A DNA stretch of 64,000 nucleotides from Pasteurella sp049670895 (lineage in GTDB: Bacteria > Pseudomonadota > Gammaproteobacteria > Enterobacterales > Pasteurellaceae). Shown piece after piece: positions 8,001 to 15,281 of the stretch (position 1 is the stretch's first letter; each line of letters starts with the position of its first letter). The stretch lies in assembly GCF_049670895.1 (NCBI RefSeq), contig NZ_CP187170.1; one strand, 5' to 3'. The notes under the pieces were generated by a model that worked only from the letters and a program-made list of their open reading frames with translations, ran no database searches and was not told the origin of the DNA. Position numbers and translations under genes: made by a program.

Positions 8001-10285
8001 TCTCTGCGGATAAACAAGAAGGTAAAGATGAGCCGTATTCTGATGATGTTCGCAATGCCAGCGAAGTGAAATTCACAGGCGGTGCAGGCATTGAGGTCAC
8101 AGGCAAAACCACTGATAACATTCGTGAAATCAATATTTCCTTGAAGAAAGGGGAAGTGATGCCAACGGATGCGAAAGACAAAGAGGGAAATATCCTTGTG
8201 AAAGTGGGTGATGACTACTTCAAAGCGGAGGATATTGATACCAACGGCAAACCGAAACCAAATGCAACAAAAGTGAATCCTGATGATGTGGTGAAAGCAG
8301 ACAATGCGGGTGAAGGTTTTGTGACAGGTAACCAAGTAGGTGATGCAATTCGTGGTTCAGGCTTTGTGGTGGGTAAAGCCACCGATGTGCCTGCGGCGGA
8401 TAAATTTGAAAACAAAGACGAGCGTGTAAATCCAAACGATGAACTTCGCTACGCGGATGGTAAAAATACCCATGTGAAACTGGCAACAGTGGAAAAAGTG
8501 GATGCCTCTGGCACTGCTATGACGGTGACCACCGTGAAAGTGGACTCTGATTTACCAATCGACTTCAAATTTACAGATGCGAAAGGCAAAGAGTATGCAA
8601 AAGCGAACGACGGTAAATTCTACGAGAAAGAGGCAGTGAATCCAGATGGTAGCTTGAAAGATCCTGCGTCTAATCCGACCGCACTTGAACCTGCGGAAGT
8701 CGCGAAACTCAAAAAAGGTGCACAGCTAACCAACGGCGTGAATAACGACGGGGTAGCCAATAAACCTTATGAAGCGAAAGATCCGATCCAACTTGCGGTT
8801 CAAAAAGCGGTTGTGGAAACATTAACGGCGAACCCTGATGCCACACCAGAAGAAATTGCCAGTGCCGTTGCCACTGCAAAAGCAGAAGCCATTAAAGCGG
8901 AACCCGCGGCGAAAGACACCATTAAAGCAGGTGATGGCGGTGTCAGCCTCGACAATGTGGCTTGGGCAGAAAAACCTGATCAAGCGGTGAATAAAGACCA
9001 GTTAGATCAAACGGTGAATAAATCTGGTTTCTATGTGAAACAAAATGGTAAATCCACCTTAGCGGATAACGCCGATGCCACAGAAGATGCGAAAACCGAA
9101 AAAGTGACGCCAAATGATGTAGTGAACTTTGTTAACGGTGGTAATTTGCTTGCCAAAGCAGAAACCAAACGTGATGAAGCCACAGGACAAGACATCACAG
9201 AAGTGAGTTATAGCGTAACAGGTTTACCAATTGCCTATACCACAAAAGAAGGTACACCAGTGGTGAAAGTGGGAGACAAATTCTTTAAAGTGAATAAAGA
9301 TGGTTACCCAGTAGGGGATGCTGTTCCAGCAGAAGAGTTAGCAACGCAATTAGTTAACCCAACTGCAACCCCAGATCAAATTGGCAAACCAAGTGTCTTG
9401 GCGAATGTTGCTTCAGGCACAAATACCATTGCAGACAAAGTCGGGGATGATGGCAAAGCACTCGTTCAAGTAGGCGAAGGACCAGATGCCAAATTCTACA
9501 CCGCCGATCAATTTGTCGATGGTGTGTTAAAACCTGATGCCAATGCCGTGGCAGCACCAACTGCAGCGACAAAACCTGTGGATAAAGCGAAAGCAGGCTT
9601 AGCGGACTTGAAAAACTCCAATGCGAAAAACGCCCTATCTGTTGCGGATGCGAAAAAACTTGGTTTCGTGATCAGTGCGGGGGATTATGCTGCTGATGTG
9701 CGTACAGCGGATGTTGTTGAGTTCGCAAGTGGCAATGATCTTGCCGAAGTACGTGGTATCACTCGAGCAGATGGTGTAAGAGAAATCAAAGTCACTGTCA
9801 GCAAAGATCCTGCGTTCAATTCCGTTAAAGTGGGTGGCAATGACGGACCGAAAATCAGTGCAACACCAGAAGGTGATTTGATGTTGACGAAAAAAGACGG
9901 TTCACCAGTTCGTATTACCAATGTAGCAAAAGGTGTCGATCCAAATGATGCTGTTAACGTAGGTCAATTGCATGACGAGGTCGGTAAAGCACTCGATGGT
10001 GCGGTATTACAGAAATTTGGTGACCTCAATGGTCGTCTCAACAAAGTCGACAAAAATATGCGAGCAGGTATTGCAGGGGCGAATGCAGCCACAGGCTTAC
10101 CGCAAGTTTACTTACCGGGTAAATCCATGTTAGCGGCTTCAGCAGGTACCTTCAAAGGTGAAAGTGCCATCGCAGTGGGCTACTCACGTGCGAGCGATAA
10201 CGGCAAAGTGATCTTGAAACTACAAGGTAACGGCAATACTCGTGGCGATGTCGGCGGCTCCGTCGGTATAGGTTATCAATGGTAA
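2096..10285 (+). CDS. Giant trimeric autotransporter adhesin (YadA/Hia-like, type Vc)
   Basis: A 2729-aa surface adhesin expected to form a trimer in the outer membrane. Residues 1-30 are the extended signal peptide region typical of type V secretion (MNKIFKVIWNHASQSW), followed by a hydrophobic signal ending near SETQA at 51. Residues about 84-370 are YadA-like head repeats with many (S/A)xAIG-type units. A neck motif (INGSQLY) lies near residue 415. The stalk carries Trp-ring-type modules (NAGFNV, NAGWNL, KSGWNV). The last ~115 residues are the YadA anchor (AVNVGQLHDE, then the beta strands) ending in a terminal Trp. Residues 1398-1954 and 1955-2511 are two collinear 557-residue super-repeats. 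The start follows AAGGGAACG weakly, but the signal region fixes it. It has no perfect uptake signal inside and ends at a strong terminator. The receptor or host target cannot be inferred. Confidence 0.95.
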   Translation: MNKIFKVIWNHASQSWVAVSELQRAKGKTKSLSTALTVVASALLLASETQAATVVNPTSGNTVTNSDGTVVYAINGNANNSQDSVIIGNSASAYKMKSIAIGKNAKSDSALGIAIGSNASTKRENYDVPPGARDPADKIYGDLNAGNATAIGSDAFASGEGAVAIGHKNEAKGLSSVALGRYVKSNHRNTIGIGFNSSSVGDSSLAIGTKANASGDYTLAMGDRAVASGYSGIGLGAEAKAVGDFTLSIGNGAEAHSEGAVVLGANANATEKAEKSVVIGVSATAHSDSSVAIGRAAYVAKDSANTIALGYDSNALAVEALSIGSKTKVESKAAIALGSNINIAKGFDESVALGTNSTVRAATKEDAATVNGFTYSGFRGEENLENGRVVSMGNGTHARQVINVAPGKIASDSTDAINGSQLYLLADTLGNIAKATAAHLGGGAAVTNNNISAPTYKIFTGLETGGNSQTAFGQPATNVGAAFTNLNSYVNQGFKVSDNAGTVQGVVTPGNTIQFIDGKNTKAKVVKEKDGVTKITFDVETTAGSAPNIETVGLTVNDGKVTLPQQADEAKLVNAKDIANAINNSAWKVGRLGDQTGFTFNETNTGDVKAGDEFRVADGNFTKVTVGTKQEGDKTISAVKVDVDAQKVVEAAQRPVVYTDNQGNKVVKSGNKFVKLNPQGLPTTEEVDPENVIASLNDGSNKTDTPMTLANVKSTLPGTKDNPGDPAASQDKRELPDFSKDNAKKRQHAATIDDVLNAGFNVRGAKTAEGAVEDVDFVTPYDTLEFDDGNATDMLVTTKDNKTTKIQVDTRTDNTTIEVTKDRKLAAITSLINPIKDKPAGTVNTFTPVTATALVTANTVAEVANKILAEGLDFTGNDTDNVIHRDLGTKLTIKGEKADATDTSGKNLYVATDTGTNALLIKFSDKPEFKEMTLSDEDKAPVTLSITGAENAPAELTLNSGDAKAPVAIKNVSAGAKVLDGTHRGDKATADTSTKFDADPARLQPKLSTAYTGLADLNGSEATNVFTVADAKNLGWVVSATGNDYADKVSNANEVRFIGKNAAKVTGETDANGVRTITVDVEALAGQQPVVYTDAQGNKLKKAADGNFYPEDVEFDDAGNPKDQATAESKKVAPEDVIASLNNGQDKTDTPMALANVKGNLNRVDKEGNVTDPAGNPLITPNAKDLTKAPDLPTIFDENQPGYNAKVLNNAATIGDVFNAGWNLQGNGKAKDFVKPFDTVNFADGVGTSVDIQASDDGKVNTIKVNTVTAYTDADGTILKKGTDGKYYKPDQLEANGDPKLNETAVENPQVNVINVDGTATTPTVLGNVAQGANTIADKEADGKPLVNVGGKLYAQDQFVDGKLKADAVEAQGATDVTTPVDKAKAGLADLANSTPTNVMTVADAKNLGWVISADKEDSKDTPYAADVRTASEVKFTGKNGVEVVGSTKDGVREIAISMKEGEVVPSNEFKDPTGKVLVKVDDQYYNKDDIDPTTGKPKDNTAPVQLTPEQEAALVNNGKHFVTGNKVADAIQKSGWNVGLADITAATDAFANPDNQLAADKLEKVNPNDNLRFTNGKGTTAKLATVKKVDADGTVVTDTFMKFDVDLPITYRAEDDNGNPLVKANNGKWYQPDQVNPDGTLKDPATAETQPKAGSIGAKLTDNNPDTKDYDVKDPISLGMAKFIKDNPNATPEEIAAERDKLVKANPDAKDTLVKGEGGVNLNNVAWAEKPDQAVNKDQLDQTVGKSGFVVKQNGQSTLEANANATEDDKSEKVTPNDVVDFVNGINTQVNVKTEREAGRDVTKVRVDVAGLPVTYTDKDGNKVAKAPDGSYYKVDPATGLPKVQPDGTPDPAAKVENGDVIASMVNPEGDSTTTPTALTNVAQGAGTLDGAKDDKGNPLVNVEGKYYSRDQFDPATGKLKAGEEDNDVTPATAANPDSPFNGLASLENAKPSNVMTVADAKNLGWVISADKQEGKDEPYSDDVRNASEVKFTGGAGIEVTGKTTDNIREINISLKKGEVMPTDAKDKEGNILVKVGDDYFKAEDIDTNGKPKPNATKVNPDDVVKADNAGEGFVTGNQVGDAIRGSGFVVGKATDVPAADKFENKDERVNPNDELRYADGKNTHVKLATVEKVDASGTAMTVTTVKVDSDLPIDFKFTDAKGKEYAKANDGKFYEKEAVNPDGSLKDPASNPTALEPAEVAKLKKGAQLTNGVNNDGVANKPYEAKDPIQLAVQKAVVETLTANPDATPEEIASAVATAKAEAIKAEPAAKDTIKAGDGGVSLDNVAWAEKPDQAVNKDQLDQTVNKSGFYVKQNGKSTLADNADATEDAKTEKVTPNDVVNFVNGGNLLAKAETKRDEATGQDITEVSYSVTGLPIAYTTKEGTPVVKVGDKFFKVNKDGYPVGDAVPAEELATQLVNPTATPDQIGKPSVLANVASGTNTIADKVGDDGKALVQVGEGPDAKFYTADQFVDGVLKPDANAVAAPTAATKPVDKAKAGLADLKNSNAKNALSVADAKKLGFVISAGDYAADVRTADVVEFASGNDLAEVRGITRADGVREIKVTVSKDPAFNSVKVGGNDGPKISATPEGDLMLTKKDGSPVRITNVAKGVDPNDAVNVGQLHDEVGKALDGAVLQKFGDLNGRLNKVDKNMRAGIAGANAATGLPQVYLPGKSMLAASAGTFKGESAIAVGYSRASDNGKVILKLQGNGNTRGDVGGSVGIGYQW
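6287..9628 (+). repeat. Two tandem 1671-bp (557-aa) super-repeats inside the adhesin
   Basis: Unit A is 6287-7957 and unit B 7958-9628. Each begins with N-x-x-[ST]-VADAK-x-LG-x-VIS-type sequence (copies at residues 1398, 1955 and, opening the next partial unit, 2512; a related earlier copy is at 1024). Both units then contain the same modules in the same order: GEV, FVTGN, VNPNDxLR, DLPI, KDPI, the AWAEKPDQAVNKDQLDQTV block (near 7270 and 8957), VTPNDVV and GLP. Protein identity is moderate overall but the AWAEKPDQ block is nearly identical at DNA level. Confidence 0.85.
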
Positions 10286-10308
10286 CCTCATCCATCACAA
10301 GTTAGACA

Positions 10309-10338
10309 AAACGCACCTCATTGAGGTGCGTTTTTTTA
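10309..10338 (+). terminator. Terminator after the adhesin
   Basis: ACGCACCTCA / TTGAGGTGCGT is a perfect stem centred at 10320, followed by seven T residues. It lies about 25 bp after the adhesin stop. Confidence 0.9.
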
Positions 10339-10360
10339 TGCCTCTTTATGTTGCAATAAA

Positions 10361-10398
10361 AGCAAAAACCCCTCGTGTAAATGCGAGAGGTTTTTTAC
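10361..10398. terminator. Second hairpin between adhesin and ligA, probably bidirectional
   Basis: AAAAACCCCTCG and CGAGAGGTTTTTT flank an 8-base loop, with an A run on one side and a T run on the other. It could stop ligA transcription coming from the right as well as adhesin readthrough. Confidence 0.7.
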
Positions 10399-10466
10399 CA
10401 AAATAGGGAAGGCAATCAAGGTCAAAACATCTTGAAAATTGACCGCACTTTTTCCTTTCTCCCCTT

Positions 10467-12491
10467 CTACTCGCTGGCAGCTTTGCTCCAGTCTAGGAAG
10501 GTTTGCTCATCAATCACGGTAATGCCTAACTCATTGGCTTTCGTTAATTTAGACCCTGCACTTTCGCCTGCGACCACTAAATCTGTTTTTGAGGAAACCG
10601 AGCCACTGACTTTTGCCCCTAATTGCTGTAATAAGGCTTTGGCTTGATCCCGTCCCATTTGGCTAAGGGTGCCCGTTAACACCACGGTTTTTCCATTAAA
10701 AGGATTATCCCCCACCTCTTTTACTTCAACCTTATCCCAATGAATCCCTTGTGCAAGCAGATCGTCCACCACCGCCACATTGTGCGGTTCACGCCAGAAC
10801 ACAGAAATGCGATTTGCCACCACTTCCCCCACATCTTGCACGTCTTGCAATTGTGCTAAGGTTGCCGTTTTTAACGCATCTAACGTATGAAAATGATTGG
10901 CTAAATTTAAGGCGGTTGCCTCGCCCACATCACGAATCCCTAAGGCAAAAATAAAACGTGCTAAGGTGGTTTTTTTCGCTTTAGCTAAACTTTCTAGGGC
11001 ATTTTGTGCCGATTTTGGTCCCATGCGATCTAAACGCATTAACGTGGTCAGATCTAAACGAAATAAATCCGCTGGTGTGTGAATTTGCTCACGATCCACT
11101 AGCTGCTCAATCAATTTCGCCCCAACGCCATCAATATCCATCGCTTTACGTGAGACAAAATGTTTCAACGCTTCTTTACGTTGTGCCGCACAGAACAATC
11201 CGCCCGTACAACGTGCTACTGCCTCCCCTTCAATTCGTGTAATGACTGACTCACAAACTGGGCAATGGGTTGGAAAAACAATAGGTTTTGCATCGGCAGG
11301 ACGACGTTCATGCAACACCCCAATAATTTGAGGGATCACATCACCTGCTCTTCGAATAATCACTGTATCTCCAATGGCAATATCTAAACGTGCAATTTCA
11401 TCGCCATTATGCAAAGTCGCATTGCTCACCGTAACCCCACCGACAAACACGGGCTCCAATTTTGCCACTGGCGTAATTGCCCCTGTTCTTCCCACTTGAA
11501 ACTCCACATCTTTTAAGGTGGTCAATTCCTCTTGAGCAGGGAATTTATAGGCGATTGCCCAACGTGGTGCTTTGGAAATAAAGCCCAATTCTTCTTGTAG
11601 ATGAATATCATTGACTTTCAACACCGTGCCATCAATGTCATACCCTAACTGGCTACGTTTTTGCATAATCGAGCGGTAGAAATGCAACACGTTCTCAATG
11701 CCATCACAAAGCTGAATTTCATTATTCACAGGAATACCAATCGATTTCAGCCACTGTAAACGTTCAAAATGTGTGTTGGGTAATGTTATCCCTTCTGCAA
11801 TGCCGATGCTGTATGCATTTAACATTAAAGGACGTTGACTCGTCATTTTCGGGTCAAGCTGACGCAAAGAACCTGCCGCTGCATTACGTGGATTGGCAAA
11901 GGTTTTTTCCCCTTTCGCCAGTGCTTGCTCATTTAACGCTTCAAAACCGGCGTGTGGCATAAACACTTCCCCTCGCACTTCTAAACGGGCGGGCGGATGA
12001 TCCATTAATAATTGCAGTGGAATATTACGAATGGTGCGAATATTGGCGGTAATATCTTCCCCCGTGGTGCCATCACCACGTGTGGCGGCTTGGGTTAATT
12101 TGCCGTCCACATATAAAATACTGACCGCTAAACCATCAAGTTTAGGTTCACAACAAAAAGTCAGTGGCTGTGGAAGCACCACCAAACGATCTTGAATACG
12201 CTTCACAAAGGCTTTAAATTCCTCATCGGAAAACGCATTATCCAACGAAAGCATCGGCAGTTCATGGGTAATCTGAGCAAACCCTGTTAAGGGCTTTGCT
12301 CCCACTCGTTGCGTTGGCGAATCGGCACTCACAAATTGCGGATAATCACGCTCTAACGCTTTTAATTGATGAAATAAACGGTCATATTCTGCATCAGGAA
12401 TCGAAGGATTATCTAAGACGTGATATTGATATTCATGGTAACGTAATGTTTTGCGTAATTGTTCTATTTCTAATTGAATGGCATCGGTCAT
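10467..12491 (-). CDS. ligA: NAD-dependent DNA ligase
   Basis: Seals nicks during replication and repair using NAD. The product is 674 aa, the usual length. The adenylated lysine is in KLDG (K117). Then come the OB fold, a four-cysteine zinc finger (CPVC through CTGGLFC, about residues 405-430), helix-hairpin-helix repeats, and a C-terminal BRCT domain from about residue 595 (NPFNGKTVVLTGTLS). I use the ATG at 12491 because AGGA lies six bases upstream; a TTG two codons earlier is also possible. In E. coli and Haemophilus ligA follows zipA; here the neighbour upstream is a 380-bp gap and then an autotransporter. Confidence 0.97.
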   Translation of the reverse strand: MTDAIQLEIEQLRKTLRYHEYQYHVLDNPSIPDAEYDRLFHQLKALERDYPQFVSADSPTQRVGAKPLTGFAQITHELPMLSLDNAFSDEEFKAFVKRIQDRLVVLPQPLTFCCEPKLDGLAVSILYVDGKLTQAATRGDGTTGEDITANIRTIRNIPLQLLMDHPPARLEVRGEVFMPHAGFEALNEQALAKGEKTFANPRNAAAGSLRQLDPKMTSQRPLMLNAYSIGIAEGITLPNTHFERLQWLKSIGIPVNNEIQLCDGIENVLHFYRSIMQKRSQLGYDIDGTVLKVNDIHLQEELGFISKAPRWAIAYKFPAQEELTTLKDVEFQVGRTGAITPVAKLEPVFVGGVTVSNATLHNGDEIARLDIAIGDTVIIRRAGDVIPQIIGVLHERRPADAKPIVFPTHCPVCESVITRIEGEAVARCTGGLFCAAQRKEALKHFVSRKAMDIDGVGAKLIEQLVDREQIHTPADLFRLDLTTLMRLDRMGPKSAQNALESLAKAKKTTLARFIFALGIRDVGEATALNLANHFHTLDALKTATLAQLQDVQDVGEVVANRISVFWREPHNVAVVDDLLAQGIHWDKVEVKEVGDNPFNGKTVVLTGTLSQMGRDQAKALLQQLGAKVSGSVSSKTDLVVAGESAGSKLTKANELGITVIDEQTFLDWSKAASE

Positions 12492-12874
12492 ACTCAATCC
12501 TGATCTAAACAGCCTTTAAAGACATAAATGAAAAAAGTGCGGTCAATTTTACAATATTTTTTCGCTATCGCCTATTGCTCCCCCTTTCTCCCCACCTGAG
12601 TTATCGATGCCCATCACCCACCTGATGACAAACCAATAACCTCTTCTTTTTCCAAGAAGATTCGCTATCGCAAACGGATTTTGATGATGGAAAAACACAA
12701 CAGTACAGCTCTTGCTATTATCGCTAAGTCATTAAATTTATTTCATTTTTTGTAAAGAAGTGTCAAGGGTAGGGTTTTGTGTATCCATTTTAGGCAATTG
12801 AGAATTATAATAGGCGACGTTTATTTTTTTCTTAAAAACAATTAATAGGATTTAATGTTTCAATAGGATACTTT
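12492..12874. other. Gap between ligA and the second autotransporter
   Basis: No gene seen. It holds an uptake signal near 12535-12544 and an 11-bp direct repeat, TTCGCTATCGC, at 12561-12571 and 12661-12671, exactly 100 bp apart. A good -10 box TATAAT at 12806-12811 probably serves the plus-strand autotransporter; its -35 region is weak. Confidence 0.5.
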
Positions 12875-14431
12875 ATGAAAATACAATACGCTACTCTCCC
12901 TTTAGCGTCATTATTTTTTCTCTATTCAAATTATTCAGTTTCGAATATAAAAGCAGTCAATAATGAATGTGGAAAAGGATGCACTACAATCAATCATACA
13001 TTTGGCTCGGAGACGTTTCCACTTGCAACCTTGAATAGTGGAAATGCTGTGTCAAGAGCTTCATCTCTCGCCAATCATCTGATTCAAACTCAATTACCCA
13101 CACTTCAACAACAAGCCAACGCCACGCAATCCAGTCAGGCGGCAATGCAAGCGGTCAATGCCGGCATGAAACAATGGCTCGCACCACAAGTGGCGACCGC
13201 ATCCACCCCTGAAAAAACGACAAAAAACACCGCCGCAAAACCGCAACGTCAAGCGAACAAGGCAGTGTCAGAAAAGAAAAAAGCCCAAAATACCCAGCCA
13301 ACAACGGCATTTCGAGGGGCGATTACAGGGGTGAGAGATGCAGAACCCGCCACTGAAGCACAACCGAATACCACAGAAAATAATATTCATCACATTGTGG
13401 CAGCCGTTGCCAACGCCGAAGAAGCCGTGCGTCATTTACCTGAAATAACAAAGCCTGCTAAAGAAACCAAGCCTACCCCTCCGTCAACGCCTTTGCGTGC
13501 GGACATGGCAGGCTATGCAAGCAACCTGTATGCGGCTAATAATGTGTTTAGCCTCACATTAAGTGAGCGTCTTGGTGTCACGAACTTTTACCGTCAATAT
13601 GAATCCCCTGGGATTTGGATGCAAGTCAGTACAGGCAATATTTATCATCGCCTGCGTAACGGCTCAACCCAACTGAGCTCGAAAAATTATTCCATTGTAC
13701 TGGGGGAAGATCGAGAAATCGACTATCGCTCTAAATTCGGTTTCTTAGTCGGTTATGCACAACAAGATACGCAGATTTCCTCCCATGGTGAAACGCCAGC
13801 CAATGCCAAAGTGAAAGGCTATTCTGTGGGAACCTATTATGCATGGCAAGAAGATAATGCTTATAAATCAGGCTTTTATGCGAATAGCTGGTTGCAATAT
13901 CAACGTTTTAAAAATCATGTGAAAACGGGGCATAACCAAGTTAATTATAAAGCAAGCGGGTTCACCGCCTCATTGGAAACAGGTTACCACCTCCCACTCT
14001 ATGAATACCGTGTGGATAGCTGGGAACGCCATCGCATTAGCTTCCAACCGCAAGCACAAGTGACTTGGCAAGGCGTGAAAGCGAAAAACTATATTGATCA
14101 CACAGGGACTACGGTCGAAGGCTTTGGTCATGGCAATATCCAAACTAAATTGGGTGCCAAATTATGGTTAGATAGCCATGTCAGCCGTTCAAAAATCAAT
14201 ATTAAACCTTATGCGGAAATCAATTTAGTCCATAACTCAAAAGACTTTGGTGCTTATGTCAATGGTCGTCGTAAAGCCTTGGCAGGAACAAAACGTTTTG
14301 TGGAATATAAAACAGGGATTGATGCTAAAGTCGGCAATAATGTTCAACTTTGGGCAACCTTTGGACAACGTCGTAGTAAACAAGCCTATAAAGAAAACCA
14401 AGTCCAAGTCGGTTTTAAAGTAACGTTCTAA
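12875..14431 (+). CDS. Classical autotransporter (type Va) with a very short passenger
   Basis: 518-aa outer-membrane protein. Residues 1-27 look like a signal peptide. About 28-209 is an Ala/Gln/Lys/Pro-rich low-complexity region with no recognised passenger fold. From about residue 210 (GYASNLYAANNVFSLTLSERLG) to the terminal Phe is a standard autotransporter barrel of about 309 residues. The passenger has a close cysteine pair (C32, C36), unusual for autotransporters. AGGA lies about eight bases before the ATG. It may be a truncated or remnant autotransporter, or one whose short secreted region works alone; no catalytic motif is visible. It ends at a paired uptake-signal terminator. Confidence 0.85.
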   Translation: MKIQYATLPLASLFFLYSNYSVSNIKAVNNECGKGCTTINHTFGSETFPLATLNSGNAVSRASSLANHLIQTQLPTLQQQANATQSSQAAMQAVNAGMKQWLAPQVATASTPEKTTKNTAAKPQRQANKAVSEKKKAQNTQPTTAFRGAITGVRDAEPATEAQPNTTENNIHHIVAAVANAEEAVRHLPEITKPAKETKPTPPSTPLRADMAGYASNLYAANNVFSLTLSERLGVTNFYRQYESPGIWMQVSTGNIYHRLRNGSTQLSSKNYSIVLGEDREIDYRSKFGFLVGYAQQDTQISSHGETPANAKVKGYSVGTYYAWQEDNAYKSGFYANSWLQYQRFKNHVKTGHNQVNYKASGFTASLETGYHLPLYEYRVDSWERHRISFQPQAQVTWQGVKAKNYIDHTGTTVEGFGHGNIQTKLGAKLWLDSHVSRSKINIKPYAEINLVHNSKDFGAYVNGRRKALAGTKRFVEYKTGIDAKVGNNVQLWATFGQRRSKQAYKENQVQVGFKVTF

Positions 14432-14442
14432 AGCATAAACGG

Positions 14443-14482
14443 AAAAAAGTGCGGTAAACGCCTTGAAAAAGGACCGCACTTT
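14443..14482 (+). terminator. Paired uptake-signal terminator after the autotransporter
   Basis: AAAAAAGTGCGGT and GGACCGCACTTTC form a stem near 14443-14482. It lies between convergent genes and may serve both strands. Confidence 0.75.
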
Positions 14483-14500
14483 CGACTTTTCTGGAAAAGG

Positions 14501-15238
14501 TCATTCAAACCAAATCAAACTTGCCATTCTGCCTGTTTGTTTTTCTCGACGATAAGAGAAAAATTTATCTGGTTGACTGAAGGTGCAATAATCACCACCG
14601 TAGAGTTGAGAAATGCCTAAGCGGTTTAAACGTTGTGTGGCTAACAGATACAAATTGCCTAAATATTTATTGCTCGCAAGAGGATCGGCATAAAATGCCT
14701 GCTGTGCCTCCGCTTGCTGTGCCACAAACTGTGCCACCACCTCTTCTCCCACTTGGAATTTTTCAGGACCAATGGCTGGACCAAGCCAAGCGATAATCTG
14801 TTCAGGTTTTGCCTGAAACTGTGCCACTGTTTGTTCTAAAATGCCATCACAAAGCCCTCGCCAACCTGCGTGTGCGGCAGCCACTTCATCACCTTTTTGC
14901 GTGGCGAATAACACGGGTAAGCAATCCGCTGTCATCACTAAACAAACCTGATTTGGCTGATGAGTATAAACCGCATCAGCATTTATGTTGGTCTTTTCTG
15001 AATGAGGTAAGTGCAACACCTTTGTGCTGTGCGTTTGGTTTAAGAACAAAGGGGATTGTGGCAAGTGTAATTGTTCCATTAACAAAGTGCGGTTATTTTT
15101 AACCGCGTTTTGATCATCCCCCACATGCGAACCTAAATTAAAACTGGCATAAGGCGGTTGGCTAACCCCACCGCTACGCAAGGTGCTGAAGGCTCGAATG
15201 TTGATCGGTGCCTGCCAATTGGGTTTTATCACATTCAC
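14501..15238 (-). CDS. pgeF: Peptidoglycan editing factor / purine nucleoside phosphorylase, YfiH family
   Basis: 245-aa copper-oxidase-fold protein of the YfiH (DUF152) family, which in E. coli limits mis-incorporation of serine in peptidoglycan and in relatives acts on purine nucleosides. Conserved blocks are NQTHS, VMTADCLPVLFA, AAHAGWRGLCDGILE and AWLGPAIGP, which together hold the His/Cys metal-site residues. The start codon is GTG at 15238 with AGGA seven bases upstream. It sits 43 bp downstream of rluD on the same strand, the same order as in E. coli, so they are probably cotranscribed. Confidence 0.93.
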   Translation of the reverse strand: MNVIKPNWQAPINIRAFSTLRSGGVSQPPYASFNLGSHVGDDQNAVKNNRTLLMEQLHLPQSPLFLNQTHSTKVLHLPHSEKTNINADAVYTHQPNQVCLVMTADCLPVLFATQKGDEVAAAHAGWRGLCDGILEQTVAQFQAKPEQIIAWLGPAIGPEKFQVGEEVVAQFVAQQAEAQQAFYADPLASNKYLGNLYLLATQRLNRLGISQLYGGDYCTFSQPDKFFSYRREKQTGRMASLIWFE

Positions 15239-15281
15239 AGTGGTATCCTTTTAGGTTCTCGCAAAAGGGAAACAAACCATA

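Noticed and set aside
2096..10285. Many open frames on the minus strand and in other frames within the adhesin gene
   Set aside because: They shadow a long repetitive gene with skewed codon use; none has a ribosome site or recognisable protein.
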